Positions 1 through 9,346 are shown, counted from the first letter of the stretch. The stretch: 64,000 nt of DNA from Dictyoglomus sp. NZ13-RE01 (GCA_002878375.1 NIRF01000007.1:30576-94575); one strand, 5' to 3'. Translations and numbers: made by a program. Notes: generated from the sequence alone by a model not told the origin.

Positions 1-7
1 TGGTATA

Positions 8-35
8 TTACTGTATTATATGACTAATACAGTAA
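8..35. promoter_or_regulatory. Palindromic operator upstream of ABC exporter operon
   Basis: A perfect 11-bp inverted repeat, TTACTGTATTA at 8-18 and TAATACAGTAA at 25-35, surrounds a 6-base spacer. It ends 6 bases before the AGGAGGT ribosome site (42-48) of the first ABC gene. Size and symmetry suit a dimeric repressor (TetR, PadR or GntR/YtrA type). The regulator gene is not in the window and may lie just upstream; that is inference. Confidence 0.6.
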
Positions 36-55
36 GACAATAGGAGGTGTAGATT

Positions 56-745
56 GTGAGTGAGGAAATGATTAGGGTGGAGAATGTATACAAGTACTAC
101 TTAATGGGCAAAGAAAAGTTCTATGCCCTAAGGAATATTAATTTAAAGATTAAAAGAGGAGAATTTGTTGCCATAATTGGTCCATCGGGTTCAGGAAAAT
201 CAACCCTTTTAAACATTATTGGAGGATTGGATTGTCCATCAGAAGGGAAGGTTTTTGTGGAAAATCAAGATATTTTTAAGTTTAATGATAAGAAGATTTC
301 AGAGTATAGGCTAAATAAAATAGGTTTTGTTTTTCAGTTTTTCTATTTAGAACCAAATTACACTGTTTATGAGAATGTGGTGATCCCTTTGATTTTTTCC
401 AGGAAGAATAGTAGGGAGAAAAGGGTTAAGGAGATTTTAGAAAAGGTAGGATTATCTCAAAAAATAAAAAATAGAGCCGTAGAGCTTTCAGGAGGAGAAA
501 GGCAAAGAGTTGCAATTGCAAGAGCAATTATAAATGATCCTAATATTCTTCTTTGTGATGAACCAACTGGAAACTTAGACTCAAAAACAGGTCTTTCTAT
601 TATTCAGCTTTTAAAAGAGTTGAATAAAGAGGGGAAAACTGTTGTTATGGTGACCCACAATTTAGAATATATTCCTTTTGCAAATAGAGTAATAACTTTA
701 AGAGATGGAGAGATAAAGGAGGAGATAAGAAATGAAAATAATTGA
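56..745 (+). CDS. ABC transporter ATP-binding protein, LolD/MacB type
   Basis: This 229-residue cytoplasmic ATPase should energise the FtsX-like permease that overlaps its 3' end. Visible motifs are Walker A GPSGSGKST (about residues 42-50), the signature LSGGERQR (144-151), Walker B ILLCDEP (164-170) and the H-loop THN. The family, including LolD, MacB and YknY/BceA relatives, exports peptides, lipoproteins or drugs rather than importing nutrients. The GTG start at 56 is preceded by AGGAGGT at proper spacing. The palindrome at 8-35 suggests repressor control of the pair. The substrate cannot be read from the sequence. Confidence 0.9.
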   Translation: MSEEMIRVENVYKYYLMGKEKFYALRNINLKIKRGEFVAIIGPSGSGKSTLLNIIGGLDCPSEGKVFVENQDIFKFNDKKISEYRLNKIGFVFQFFYLEPNYTVYENVVIPLIFSRKNSREKRVKEILEKVGLSQKIKNRAVELSGGERQRVAIARAIINDPNILLCDEPTGNLDSKTGLSIIQLLKELNKEGKTVVMVTHNLEYIPFANRVITLRDGEIKEEIRNENN

Positions 746-1151
746 TTTTATCAAGATGGCATTTCTAAATCTTAAAAAGAGAAGATTAAGAACTATTTTA
801 AATGTACTCGCTATCTCAATTGGTACCATGCTAATATTGGTTATGATAGGGCTTGGAATGGGAACCCAAAACCTTTTATATAGTGAGCTAAAAAAGTATG
901 ACCTACTTAACCAGATCTATGTTTCTCCATTAGAAGAGGTACAAAATGTGCAAATTTCTGTAGGTTCTTCAAGGGGAGAAAATAAAAAGGATTTCAAAAA
1001 GATCATCACTGATAAAGATCTTGAAAGGATGAAGGATATAAATGGAGTAGAAGAAGTAACAGGAGATGTTAAATTGATGATAGATGAGGCAAAAGTTGAG
1101 AATAAAGGTACATTTTTTACTGCTTTTTTTTGTCATGGGAGCAAGTTTTAA
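732..1151 (+). CDS. FtsX/MacB-type ABC permease, N-terminal part (frameshifted)
   Basis: The ATG at 732 overlaps the end of the ATPase gene, as expected for a two-gene exporter. The 139-residue frame carries the first membrane helix (about residues 20-42) and the start of the extracytoplasmic MacB_PCD-like domain, including the family-like ILNVLAISIGTML segment. It then runs off frame at a T8 tract (1124-1131) and stops at 1151. Removing one T joins it directly to the frame encoding the rest of the permease, giving about 425 residues in total, the normal size for the family. It may be a broken gene, a sequencing error or a slippage site. Confidence 0.8.
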   Translation: MKIIDFIKMAFLNLKKRRLRTILNVLAISIGTMLILVMIGLGMGTQNLLYSELKKYDLLNQIYVSPLEEVQNVQISVGSSRGENKKDFKKIITDKDLERMKDINGVEEVTGDVKLMIDEAKVENKGTFFTAFFCHGSKF

Positions 1152-2007
1152 TACTAAATATCTTACCTCTCTTAAAAAATATGAAGATTACATAAATAGT
1201 GATGATAATGTGGCAATATTAGGGGCTAAAGTTTTTGAATCCCTCGTTAAAGAGCCAAAAACCTTAGTAGGAAAATATGTGGAGATTACCATATCAAATG
1301 TGAAAAATCCAGAGGCAAAAACCAAAGAGAAGTTTAAGATAGTAGGTATAATAGAAGGAAATTCTATTTATGAAAATTACATTATTTTACCTTTCAAACA
1401 AACCTTAAAGCTAAAAGATTTTAATGAAGGTGTTAAAGATTACTTTTATAAATTTGGATATGATGAGGCTATAGTTAAGACTAAAAGTTTTGAATATACG
1501 CAGGATGTAGCTGGCAAAATTAAGGACATGGGATATACTGTTCAGACCCTTGAGGATGCCTTAAAAGAGCTTAATAAATATTTCTCCATATTTAAACTTA
1601 TATTAGGAAGTGTTGGAGGGATTGTTCTTTTTGTTGCGTCCATAGGGGTTTTGAATACAATGCTTATGGCAATGTATGAAAGAATTAAGTTTATTGGTAT
1701 TTTGAGGGCTCTTGGGGCATCAAGAAAAGATATTAGGAATATATTTCTTGTGGAATCAGGAACTATAGGCTTCTTGGGAGGAGTAGTTGGAGTTCTTGTG
1801 GGCTCAATTTTAAATAGCGGTATTAATCTTCTTATCAATCACCTTGTAATTAAAGAAGCAAGTAAACCCATTACTATATTCTATACTTCTTTCCATTTGG
1901 CTTTCCTAATAATAGTTTTTTCAGTGTTATTGGCATCCTTTGCAGGGCTATACCCAGCCCTAAGAGCAAGCAGGCTTGATCCCGTTGAGGCATTAAGATA
2001 CGAATAA
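1135..2007 (+). CDS. FtsX/MacB-type ABC permease, C-terminal part (frameshifted)
   Basis: This frame continues the permease after the T8 tract and opens from 1084; 1135 is the first ATG beyond the tract, though no ribosome site precedes it, so independent translation is doubtful. It holds the rest of the periplasmic domain and three membrane helices, ending in the family hallmark YPALRASRLDPVEALRYE. Together with 732-1151 it forms one FtsX-fold permease with four helices, partner of the ATPase at 56-745. Both halves remain well conserved in style, so any inactivation is recent or is bypassed by slippage. Confidence 0.8.
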   Translation: MGASFNTKYLTSLKKYEDYINSDDNVAILGAKVFESLVKEPKTLVGKYVEITISNVKNPEAKTKEKFKIVGIIEGNSIYENYIILPFKQTLKLKDFNEGVKDYFYKFGYDEAIVKTKSFEYTQDVAGKIKDMGYTVQTLEDALKELNKYFSIFKLILGSVGGIVLFVASIGVLNTMLMAMYERIKFIGILRALGASRKDIRNIFLVESGTIGFLGGVVGVLVGSILNSGINLLINHLVIKEASKPITIFYTSFHLAFLIIVFSVLLASFAGLYPALRASRLDPVEALRYE

Positions 2008-2030
2008 GAGGGGGAGAAATCCCTCTCTTA
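2005..2030. terminator. Hairpin between convergent permease and glcD-like genes
   Basis: TAAGAGGGGG (2005-2014) pairs with CCCTCTCTTA (2021-2030), 10 pairs with one G-U, around the loop AGAAAT. It begins at the permease stop codon and ends just before the stop of the convergent dehydrogenase gene. There is no clear U-tract on either strand, so it may be a bidirectional terminator or a 3'-end protecting hairpin. Confidence 0.6.
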
Positions 2031-2032
2031 AT

Positions 2033-3436
2033 TTAAAAAATTTTTCCAGGATTCATTATTCCGTTTGGATCAAATACTTTCTTTAATTCTTTCATTAGTA
2101 AAATTTCTTTTTTCTTTGAAAGATGTAAGGCTTTCTTCTTTACAAAACCAATTCCATGTTCTCCGCTAACTGCTCCTCCTAATTCTTGAGCTACAATAGA
2201 TATTTCATCTAAAATTTTTTCCTGAAGAGGTTGCCATTCTTCAGGGGATATATCCTTTGGTTTTATGGGAGCGGAGTGAATGTTTCCATCTCCTGCATGA
2301 GCCACATTATATATTTCCACCTTATATTTCTTTCCTATTTCTCTTATTCTTTTTAGCATTTCAGGAATAAGAGATGTAGGAACTACAGCGTCTCCCAAGA
2401 CCACATATGGATCTACTGCTTTTATTGCCTCTAAATAATTTCTTCTAATTCTCCAAAGTTTCTCACTAGCAAAAGGATTTTCTGCCACAAAAACCTCCAA
2501 TGCTCCTTCTTTTAAACATGCTTCTCCCGCTCTTATGTATGCTTCTTCTAACTGATTTTTGTTATTTCCATCAAATTGGATAATAAGATAAGCTTCTGCT
2601 CTATCTTGATATTCCCATTTCTCCTTTGTATATATACTTGCAAGATAGTAAGATCCTTGGTCTAAAAATTCTATAGCGCATGGTAGGACTTTACTTTCTG
2701 ATATAATTTTGGGAACTGTATAAATAGCGGATTCTACAGTAGGGAATGGAACAAGAAGGTCCACAGTATATGGAGGAAGAGGAATAAGGTTAACAATAAT
2801 TTTAGTGAAAATTCCAAGAGTTCCTTCAGAACCTACAAATAAATTCAAAAGATTATACCCACTGGAATCTTTTCTTCTTTTTCCTCCAACATTTATTATT
2901 TCTCCTGATGGAAGAACCACCTCGAGCCCAAGTATATGATGCCCTGTATTCCCATATTTTATTACTTTACTTCCTCCAGCATTCGTAGCAACATTTCCTC
3001 CTAAAAAGCTTGTTTCTACACTCATAGGATATCCAGGATAAAATAATCCTTCTTCTGCTACTTTTCTGCAGAGGTCATTGGTCACCACTCCTGGCTCAGA
3101 AGTAGCGGTGAGATTTATTTTATCTATCTCTAATATTTGATTCATCTTTTCAAGAGATATTAAAATTCCACCATATAGAGGTATTGCACCACCAGCCAAA
3201 CCGCTTCCTGCTCCCCTTGGAGTTACAGGAATAATATTTTCGTTGGCAAGCTTTAATATTCTTGAAATTTCTTCGGTAGATTCGGGTCTCACTACTACCT
3301 CAGGAAGATGAGCATAAAACTTTCCTGACTCATCCTGAGCATATCTTTCCAAGTCTTCATAATTTATTAAAACATCATTATCTCCACAGATATTTATAAG
3401 TTCATCAATAATTCTCTCATCTACCTTTTTAAACAT
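2033..3436 (-). CDS. FAD-linked oxidase (GlcD/D-lactate dehydrogenase type), Etf partner
   Basis: This 467-residue flavoprotein has an N-terminal PCMH FAD-binding domain (roughly 40-215, with PRGAGSGLAGGA and NAGGSKVIKYGN) and a C-terminal FAD-oxidase domain ending in the SGEHGIGFVKK motif. The family oxidises 2-hydroxy acids such as lactate or glycolate. It is the last gene of an etfB-etfA-oxidase operon and its start overlaps the etfA stop by 8 bases. That gene order matches lctBCD of Acetobacterium, where lactate oxidation is driven by flavin-based electron confurcation. Lactate as substrate is inferred from this context; glycolate or another 2-hydroxy acid remains possible. Confidence 0.85.
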   Translation of the reverse strand: MFKKVDERIIDELINICGDNDVLINYEDLERYAQDESGKFYAHLPEVVVRPESTEEISRILKLANENIIPVTPRGAGSGLAGGAIPLYGGILISLEKMNQILEIDKINLTATSEPGVVTNDLCRKVAEEGLFYPGYPMSVETSFLGGNVATNAGGSKVIKYGNTGHHILGLEVVLPSGEIINVGGKRRKDSSGYNLLNLFVGSEGTLGIFTKIIVNLIPLPPYTVDLLVPFPTVESAIYTVPKIISESKVLPCAIEFLDQGSYYLASIYTKEKWEYQDRAEAYLIIQFDGNNKNQLEEAYIRAGEACLKEGALEVFVAENPFASEKLWRIRRNYLEAIKAVDPYVVLGDAVVPTSLIPEMLKRIREIGKKYKVEIYNVAHAGDGNIHSAPIKPKDISPEEWQPLQEKILDEISIVAQELGGAVSGEHGIGFVKKKALHLSKKKEILLMKELKKVFDPNGIMNPGKIF

Positions 3437-4418
3437 TCCCTTTCCTCTCCTCTAATTTTTTCTTTAAAATGGGGAGAATTTCCAAGGCATCCCCTACAAT
3501 TCCTAAATCTGATACTTGAAATATGGGAGCATCAGGATCTTTATTTATGGCAATGATATTCTCAGAATTTATCATTCCTGCAAGATGCTGGACAGCTCCT
3601 GATATTCCTACTGCGATATAAACTTTAGGATTTACTGTTTTTCCACTTAATCCTACCTGATGAGAATATTCTATCCATCCCATATCTACTACTGAGCGGG
3701 AAGCACCTACCGTCCCCCCCAAAAGATGAGCAATGTCAAATAGAAGAGAAAAATTTTGAGGATTTTTTAACCCCTTTCCTCCAGAAATAATAATTTCAGC
3801 CTCACTTAGAGAAATCTCCTCTTCCCTTTTTTTGAAATCTATTCTCTTAGCTCTTGGCGAAAATTCATCATTGATATTATGGATAGTTATCTCTCCTTTT
3901 CTTTTTTCATCCCTTGGAAGAGGCTTTTTTCCTTTAGGTCTAACAGTTGCCATTTGAGGTTTATGTTCTGGAGTTTTTATAGTGGCAAGAACATTTCCCC
4001 CAATAGCAGGTCTTGTCTGGAGAAGAAGTCCTGTACCTTCCTCTATATCTAAATGGGTGCAGTCCGCAGTAAGTCCTGTTTTTAATTTTCCTGCAAGATA
4101 AGGCATTAGGGTTCTTCCCTGAGTGGTAGCACTTGCTAAAATAGTTTCAGGATTTCTCTTTTTTATAAAAGGAATTAGAACTTTGGCATAATTCTCTACA
4201 TTGAAAATTTCCAATTCTTTGTTTTTAAAAAATTCCACTTTATCTGCACCATGGAAGATTATTTCGTTTAATTGATCCTCCAAATTGTTTCCTAAAACTA
4301 AAGCGGAAAGAGTACCCTTTAATTTGTCTGCAAGATCTCTTCCCCAAGCCAACAACTCGTAGGTTACAGGATGAATTTTATCTTCTCTCACTTCTGAGAT
4401 TATAAATATATCTCTCAT
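3429..4418 (-). CDS. etfA: Electron transfer flavoprotein alpha subunit
   Basis: EtfA (329 residues) binds FAD and, with EtfB, carries electrons between the dehydrogenase encoded downstream and other carriers. The C-terminal FAD domain shows GGKGLKNPQNF, GASRSVVDMGW, QVGLSGKTV and the GISGAVQH motif. The N-terminal half is the usual alpha/beta ETF fold. It overlaps etfB by an ATGA-like junction, so the two are translationally coupled. It lacks the N-terminal ferredoxin-like cysteine extension of A. woodii LctC, so any iron-sulfur link must lie in another protein. Confidence 0.93.
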   Translation of the reverse strand: MRDIFIISEVREDKIHPVTYELLAWGRDLADKLKGTLSALVLGNNLEDQLNEIIFHGADKVEFFKNKELEIFNVENYAKVLIPFIKKRNPETILASATTQGRTLMPYLAGKLKTGLTADCTHLDIEEGTGLLLQTRPAIGGNVLATIKTPEHKPQMATVRPKGKKPLPRDEKRKGEITIHNINDEFSPRAKRIDFKKREEEISLSEAEIIISGGKGLKNPQNFSLLFDIAHLLGGTVGASRSVVDMGWIEYSHQVGLSGKTVNPKVYIAVGISGAVQHLAGMINSENIIAINKDPDAPIFQVSDLGIVGDALEILPILKKKLEERKGNV

Positions 4419-5209
4419 AAAATCCCTCTCTCTTCCAAGAATTTTATAATAATATCTACAGCCTTTTCAGGGTCCTTTTCTTTAATCTTTATCCCTTGCC
4501 TTGAAAGCTTTGGATAGAATATTTTCACTACCCTTGTAGGAGATCCTAAAAGTCCCACTTCTTTTTCTGAAAGTTCTAAATCTTTAAGGCTTATTATTGG
4601 AATATCTGTTTCTCTTGCTTTTATTTTACCAGCCAATGTGGGAAGTCTTGGCTCTGAGATTGCTTTTATCACTGAGATTACGCAGGGCAATGAAGATAAG
4701 ACCAATTCCTTTCCTTCTTCTATTTCTCTCTCTACAATAATATAATCCTTTCCTATTTCAATAATTTTGCTTACATAGGTTAATACTGGAAGATCTAATT
4801 GAGCGGCAAGGCTTGGTCCTACCTGTCCTGTTTCTCCATCAGTTGCCCTTTCACCTGTAAAGATGATAGAAAAATTTCCCAATTTTTTTATAAAACTTGA
4901 AAGAGTATAAGATGTTGCCCAAGTATCTGCGCCTGCAAAAGCTTTATCTGAGAGAAGGTATCCTTTATCACATCCCATAGAAATTGCCTCTTTTATTGCT
5001 TCTTTTGCCTTTGGAGGTCCCATGGAAACAACTACAATTTCTGTCTCTTCTTTTACTTTTTCTTTAACCTGCAAGCTTGCTTCTATGGCATATAAATCTA
5101 AAGGGTTTATAACTGCCTCTACCTCTTCCCTTTTCATAGTTCCTGTTTCTTCATCCATTTTTACTTTATCTGTTGCCGGAACCTGTTTAACAAGAACTGC
5201 AATCCTCAC
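4415..5209 (-). CDS. etfB: Electron transfer flavoprotein beta subunit
   Basis: EtfB (264 residues) begins MRIAVLVKQVPATD, the typical ETF-beta N-terminus, and contains DGETGQVGPSLAAQLDLP, the nucleotide-binding loop region. In bifurcating ETFs this subunit holds the FAD that splits electrons and the NAD(H) site; in ordinary ETFs it holds AMP. Which applies here cannot be settled by eye, but the anaerobic context and the linked FAD oxidase favour a bifurcating type. The start is GTG with GAGAGGAG upstream. It follows the HD-GYP remnant by only 15 bases. Confidence 0.93.
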   Translation of the reverse strand: MRIAVLVKQVPATDKVKMDEETGTMKREEVEAVINPLDLYAIEASLQVKEKVKEETEIVVVSMGPPKAKEAIKEAISMGCDKGYLLSDKAFAGADTWATSYTLSSFIKKLGNFSIIFTGERATDGETGQVGPSLAAQLDLPVLTYVSKIIEIGKDYIIVEREIEEGKELVLSSLPCVISVIKAISEPRLPTLAGKIKARETDIPIISLKDLELSEKEVGLLGSPTRVVKIFYPKLSRQGIKIKEKDPEKAVDIIIKFLEERGIL

Positions 5210-5224
5210 AATTTCACTCCTCTC

Positions 5225-5416
5225 TTATTCCTCTCTTATTTTCAATATTTTATCACATATTTCCAAAGTTATATCTACTAAAAGGGGATCAAAGTGAGTT
5301 CCTTTGCATCTTAAAAGTTCTTCTCTTACTTTATCTTCTGGTAATGGATCCTTATATGGTCTTTTTGATAGCATAGCATCAATAGCATCCGCTATGCATA
5401 CAATTCTTCCCTCCAA
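5225..5416 (-). pseudogene. C-terminal fragment of an HD-GYP phosphodiesterase
   Basis: The 63 residues correspond to the last third of an HD-GYP domain: a trailing HH, then EGRIVCIADAIDAMLSKRPY and the GTHFDPLLVDI segment. The catalytic HD pair and GYP motif are missing, so it cannot be an active cyclic-di-GMP phosphodiesterase. It lies in the same reading frame as the upstream kinase gene, separated from it by one TAA (5432-5434) and six codons. This looks like the scar of a deletion that joined a kinase to the end of a neighbouring HD-GYP gene. Confidence 0.75.
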
Positions 5417-5431
5417 AGGATGATGAGGTTT

Positions 5432-6799
5432 TTATATTAGGATATGAGAATTTTTTCCATCCCCATCACCTACCTTTAAAAGTTTATCTACAAGCTCTGA
5501 GATCCTCTTTGTAGAAATATCCATCTCATTAATGATTTCCTTTAATCTACTGGGAAATTCTTCATAATATCCAGCTTTCAAAAGTTGAATATATCCTGAG
5601 ATAACACATAAAGGATTCCTAAACTCATGGGATGTCTTCTTAATAAATGATTCTCTTTTTCTTCCCATTTCTTTAAGAATTTGTGTGTATCTTAAATTGG
5701 AGTATATAGAAAATAGTGAAAGAATAAAAATTTTATAAAGTTGAAAAGTAGATTCATCTTCCCTTTTAATTATTACCGTCACACCTTCTTTTTCTATCTT
5801 ATCAAATACTTCTAAATTATAATCTTCAATCTTTTCAGGGAGGGAAGATGGATTTTTATAGACAAGATTTTTATCATAAAATACTGCTACTGGAATTTTC
5901 TCCTTTTCGAAAAATTCCACTAGTAACCTATTTATCTCTTCTGTATCCTTACAGTCTAAGGCAAGATGAAGAGTATTTAGAATTTTTTCCTGAGTATTTA
6001 TAATATTTGAAATACTCTCGGAAAGTTTTGATCCTTCCCTTTTATATTCTTCACTCAGAATTCTATATTCCTTTAGAGGATTATAAACAAAATTTACTAA
6101 GGTGAAAAAGGCGATATTGAAGACCCCTATTATTTTAAGAGTATGCCCCATCCACAAAGTCCATTCAAAAGGAGATAAATACTTAATAAAGGACAGTTCA
6201 CTGAAAGAAAAAGATAAGCCTCCAAGAAATAGATATGGATTTTTTCTATTCATAATGGCAAAGACGAAAAATAATAAGGAATAAAAAATTTCTAATTGGC
6301 TTTTTAAAGGAGTTGTTCCTATGTTTTCTGAATAAAAAAGATTTGTAGGAAGATACCTTGGTATAAATATTAAAAGCATAGAAAAAGGAGGGAGAAGATA
6401 AGATATACGTTTAACTCTATCTGAAATTTTTGGAGATTTCATATAGAAAATAGCTATAAACATTCCTATGCTTTGTATAAATCTTGCAAGCATCCAATAA
6501 GTTACCGCTAAGGAAGTATTGCTTATTTCAGGGAAACCTGGATAATATAAAGTATGAGGCACGTCTAATATGGCAGAGGAGAGAAATGTTATTCCAAGAA
6601 TTTGTAAAAATGGTGTTCTTTCAGTGTTTGGAATGGAGATGAGTACAATGAATATGAGGATTGAAATAAATATGGAGAGAAGTTCTAACAAAAAGTGAGT
6701 GGCATAGGAATATCCCAAAATAAATATAAGTAGGAATATTAAGCTAGTAGCTATTAAATTATGTATTAATAGAGATTTTGATATATAATTTTTCCCCAT
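5432..6799 (-). CDS. MASE3-like membrane sensor with HisKA domain, ATPase domain missing
   Basis: The 455-residue protein starts with about seven membrane helices (residues 10-215) resembling a MASE3 sensor (note DVPHTLYYPGFPE), then a coiled linker, a degenerate GAF-like stretch and a HisKA dimerisation helix with the phospho-acceptor motif SHEFRNPL. It stops right after HisKA; the HATPase_c domain is absent, so it cannot autophosphorylate. Reading past the TAA gives the end of an HD-GYP domain in frame. The start has no Shine-Dalgarno and a TATAAA box lies 8 bases upstream (6808-6813), so the mRNA may be leaderless. Probably a deletion derivative. Confidence 0.75.
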   Translation of the reverse strand: MGKNYISKSLLIHNLIATSLIFLLIFILGYSYATHFLLELLSIFISILIFIVLISIPNTERTPFLQILGITFLSSAILDVPHTLYYPGFPEISNTSLAVTYWMLARFIQSIGMFIAIFYMKSPKISDRVKRISYLLPPFSMLLIFIPRYLPTNLFYSENIGTTPLKSQLEIFYSLLFFVFAIMNRKNPYLFLGGLSFSFSELSFIKYLSPFEWTLWMGHTLKIIGVFNIAFFTLVNFVYNPLKEYRILSEEYKREGSKLSESISNIINTQEKILNTLHLALDCKDTEEINRLLVEFFEKEKIPVAVFYDKNLVYKNPSSLPEKIEDYNLEVFDKIEKEGVTVIIKREDESTFQLYKIFILSLFSIYSNLRYTQILKEMGRKRESFIKKTSHEFRNPLCVISGYIQLLKAGYYEEFPSRLKEIINEMDISTKRISELVDKLLKVGDGDGKNSHILI

Positions 6800-6875
6800 A
6801 TTTTTATTTTATAATAAAAATTTTGGATTTACTATGGTAAAATAAATAGGGTAAAAATAATTTGAAGGTGGGGAA

Positions 6876-8217
6876 ATGAAGGAGAAGATATTAAAAAAAG
6901 CTCCTATACGTATTACTCTTTTTTATATTTTATTTAGTATACTTTGGATTTTATTCTCTGATAGACTCTTAGATATTCTCTTTCCCAATCCTGACATTGC
7001 TTTAAAGGTCCAAACATATAAAGGATGCTTTTTTGTAATAATTACTGGATTAATTCTTTATAAATTACTTTCAAGGGAGTATAAGGCTCATCTTCTGTTA
7101 GAAGAGATTTTAGAGAGGGATGTTGTAAAGGAACAAGCGGATCTTCTTGATTGGGCAACAGACGCAATTATAGTCAAAGATCTTGAGGATAGAATTCTTT
7201 TTTGGAATAAAGGAGCAGAAAGACTATATGGATGGAAGAAAGAAGAAGTCTTAGGAAAGAAAGTTACTGAATTTCATTTTAAAGATATTTCTTTACATGA
7301 AAAGATAAAAGAGAAGGTATTAAGAGAGGGGGAATGGATGGGAGAGGTAGAACAAAAAAATAAAGATGGGAAAGATATTATTGTGGGAAATAGATGGGTA
7401 TTAGTGAGGGATAAAGAAGGAAAGCCTACTAAGATAATGGTCATAAACACAGATATTACAAAAAGAAAATTGTTAGAAAACCAACTTATTAGAGCACAAA
7501 AGTTAGAAAGTATTGGTATTTTGGCAGGAAGTATAGCTCATGATTTAAAAATATCCTATCACCTATATCTATGGGGCTTCAAATTCTTAAAACAAAGATT
7601 AGTGATGAAAGTATTTTGGATACTATTAATATGATGGAAGAGACTTTAAAAAGGGGAATAAATCTTAGCAATCAAATATTATCTATTGTAAGAAGTGAAG
7701 GTGGAAAAATAGAGCTTATTCAAGTAAAAGACATAATTAGAGAGATAGAAAGGCTATTGAGAGAGACATTCCCAAAAAATATTGACATTAAAGTAGAAGT
7801 TTCAGAGGACTTATATCCCATAATGGGAGATGCTACAAAGATCCATCAGGTCCTCATGAATCTTTGTGTAAATGCAAGAGATGCTATGCCAAATGGTGGA
7901 GTTTTAGAAATCTCCGCAAAAAATATCCATCTTGATGAAGATTTTACAAGATGGATTCCTAATGCAAAACCTGGTTTCTACGTTTTGATAACTGTTTCTG
8001 ATACTGGTGTAGGTATACCCAAGGATATTATGAATAAAATCTTTGATCCTTTCTTTACTACAAAAAAGAGGGAACAGGACTTGGTCTTTTCATATTATAT
8101 TCTGTGGTAAAGGAGCATGGGGGATTTGTTGATGTAGAAAGTGAGATAGGTAAAGGAACAACCTTTAAAATTTATCTTCCTGGAGAGGAGAAATATGAAA
8201 ACTATTTTAGGAGTTGA
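6876..8217 (+). pseudogene. PAS-domain sensor histidine kinase, two frameshifts
   Basis: Three frames in series encode one ordinary kinase of about 447 residues: two membrane helices (residues 15-35 and 45-66), a PAS domain (about 95-200), HisKA with IAHDLKN, and HATPase_c with NLCVNARDAM, DTGVGIP and GLGL. Frame one (6876-7634) is left at an A tract near 7549, where one A appears missing. Frame two (opens at 7571, stops 8110) is left at an A6 run near 8073, where again one A is missing. The final frame ends at 8217, overlapping the next gene by 23 bases. The start at 6876 has GGTGGGG upstream. Confidence 0.8.
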
Positions 8218-9337
8218 TGTTTTAAGAAGGAACAATTTTGAAATTTTAAAGGGGAAAAGGATAGGACTAATTACAAACTATTCAGGAGTATCTTCTGATC
8301 TGAAAAGTAACGTTGATCTAATGATAAAAGAGGGAATAAAAATTCAAAAGATATTTACTCCTGAACATGGACTTTTTGGAATAGCGGATGGACTTTCCAT
8401 AGAAAATTCTCATCATCCAAAATATGGAATAAAAATAGTAAGTCTTTATGGGAAAAAATTAAAGCCAAAAGAAGAGGACTTGGAAGATATAGACATCTTG
8501 GTTTATGATATTCAGGATGTAGGGTTAAGATTTTACACCTTTATATATACATTAGCTTATACCTTAGAAACAGCCTCTGAATTTAATATTCCATATATTG
8601 TTCTTGATAGACCTAATCCTCTTTCAGGAGAAATAATAATAGGTCCAAGAATAAGGGAAAATTTAAACTCCTTCGTAGGAGGCTACTTTCTTCCCATAAG
8701 ATATGGACTTACTATTGGAGAGCTTGCCCTTTATTTTAAAAAATTGAAAAATTTAGATGTAGATTTGAAAGTTATAAAAATGGAGAATTGGAAAAGAAAT
8801 ATGTTTTATCCTGAGACAGAACTTTTATGGAATGTTCCTTCGCCTAACCTCCCAACCTTTAGCTCAACTATATGTTACGCAGGGATGTGCTTTTTTGAAG
8901 CAGTAAATGTTTCTGAGGGAAGAGGAACAACAAAGCCTTTTGAGTATATTGGGGCTCCTTGGCTTGATGAAGATATTTTATATGAAGAACTTTCCAAAGA
9001 GAACTTTTCTGATATTGCCTTTAGGAAGAGATATTTTATTCCGGAATTTTCTAAATATAAAGGGGAGATTTGTAGAGGATTAGAATTCTTCCCATTAAAC
9101 TTTAAAGCAGACTTTATAAGAGTAGCTTTATCTCTTTTGAAAATTATTTTTAAGTATTTTCCAGATAAAATCCAGTTTGTGAAGTATAATGAGGTGGAAA
9201 GAATAGATTATTTAATTGGGGATGAGGAAACAAAAAGAGACCTAATAGAGGGTAGAGGCTGGCAGGAAATATATGAACGATGGAAAAAAGAAGAAGAGGC
9301 TTTTAAAGATTTTATATTAGATATTTTGTTATATTAG
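8195..9337 (+). CDS. NamZ-like exo-beta-N-acetylmuramidase (DUF1343)
   Basis: The 380-residue protein carries the DUF1343 hallmarks: [35 protein letters not shown] and DRPNP. Characterised members (B. subtilis NamZ/YbbC) release MurNAc from the non-reducing end of peptidoglycan fragments. Unlike secreted NamZ there is no signal peptide here, so it probably acts on imported muropeptides or sugars in the cytoplasm. It overlaps the kinase pseudogene and is followed after 9 bases by a serine hydrolase, echoing the namZ-amiE pairing of Bacillus. Family assignment is firm; the exact substrate is inferred. Confidence 0.88.
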   Translation: MKTILGVDVLRRNNFEILKGKRIGLITNYSGVSSDLKSNVDLMIKEGIKIQKIFTPEHGLFGIADGLSIENSHHPKYGIKIVSLYGKKLKPKEEDLEDIDILVYDIQDVGLRFYTFIYTLAYTLETASEFNIPYIVLDRPNPLSGEIIIGPRIRENLNSFVGGYFLPIRYGLTIGELALYFKKLKNLDVDLKVIKMENWKRNMFYPETELLWNVPSPNLPTFSSTICYAGMCFFEAVNVSEGRGTTKPFEYIGAPWLDEDILYEELSKENFSDIAFRKRYFIPEFSKYKGEICRGLEFFPLNFKADFIRVALSLLKIIFKYFPDKIQFVKYNEVERIDYLIGDEETKRDLIEGRGWQEIYERWKKEEEAFKDFILDILLY

Positions 9338-9346
9338 GAGGAATCT

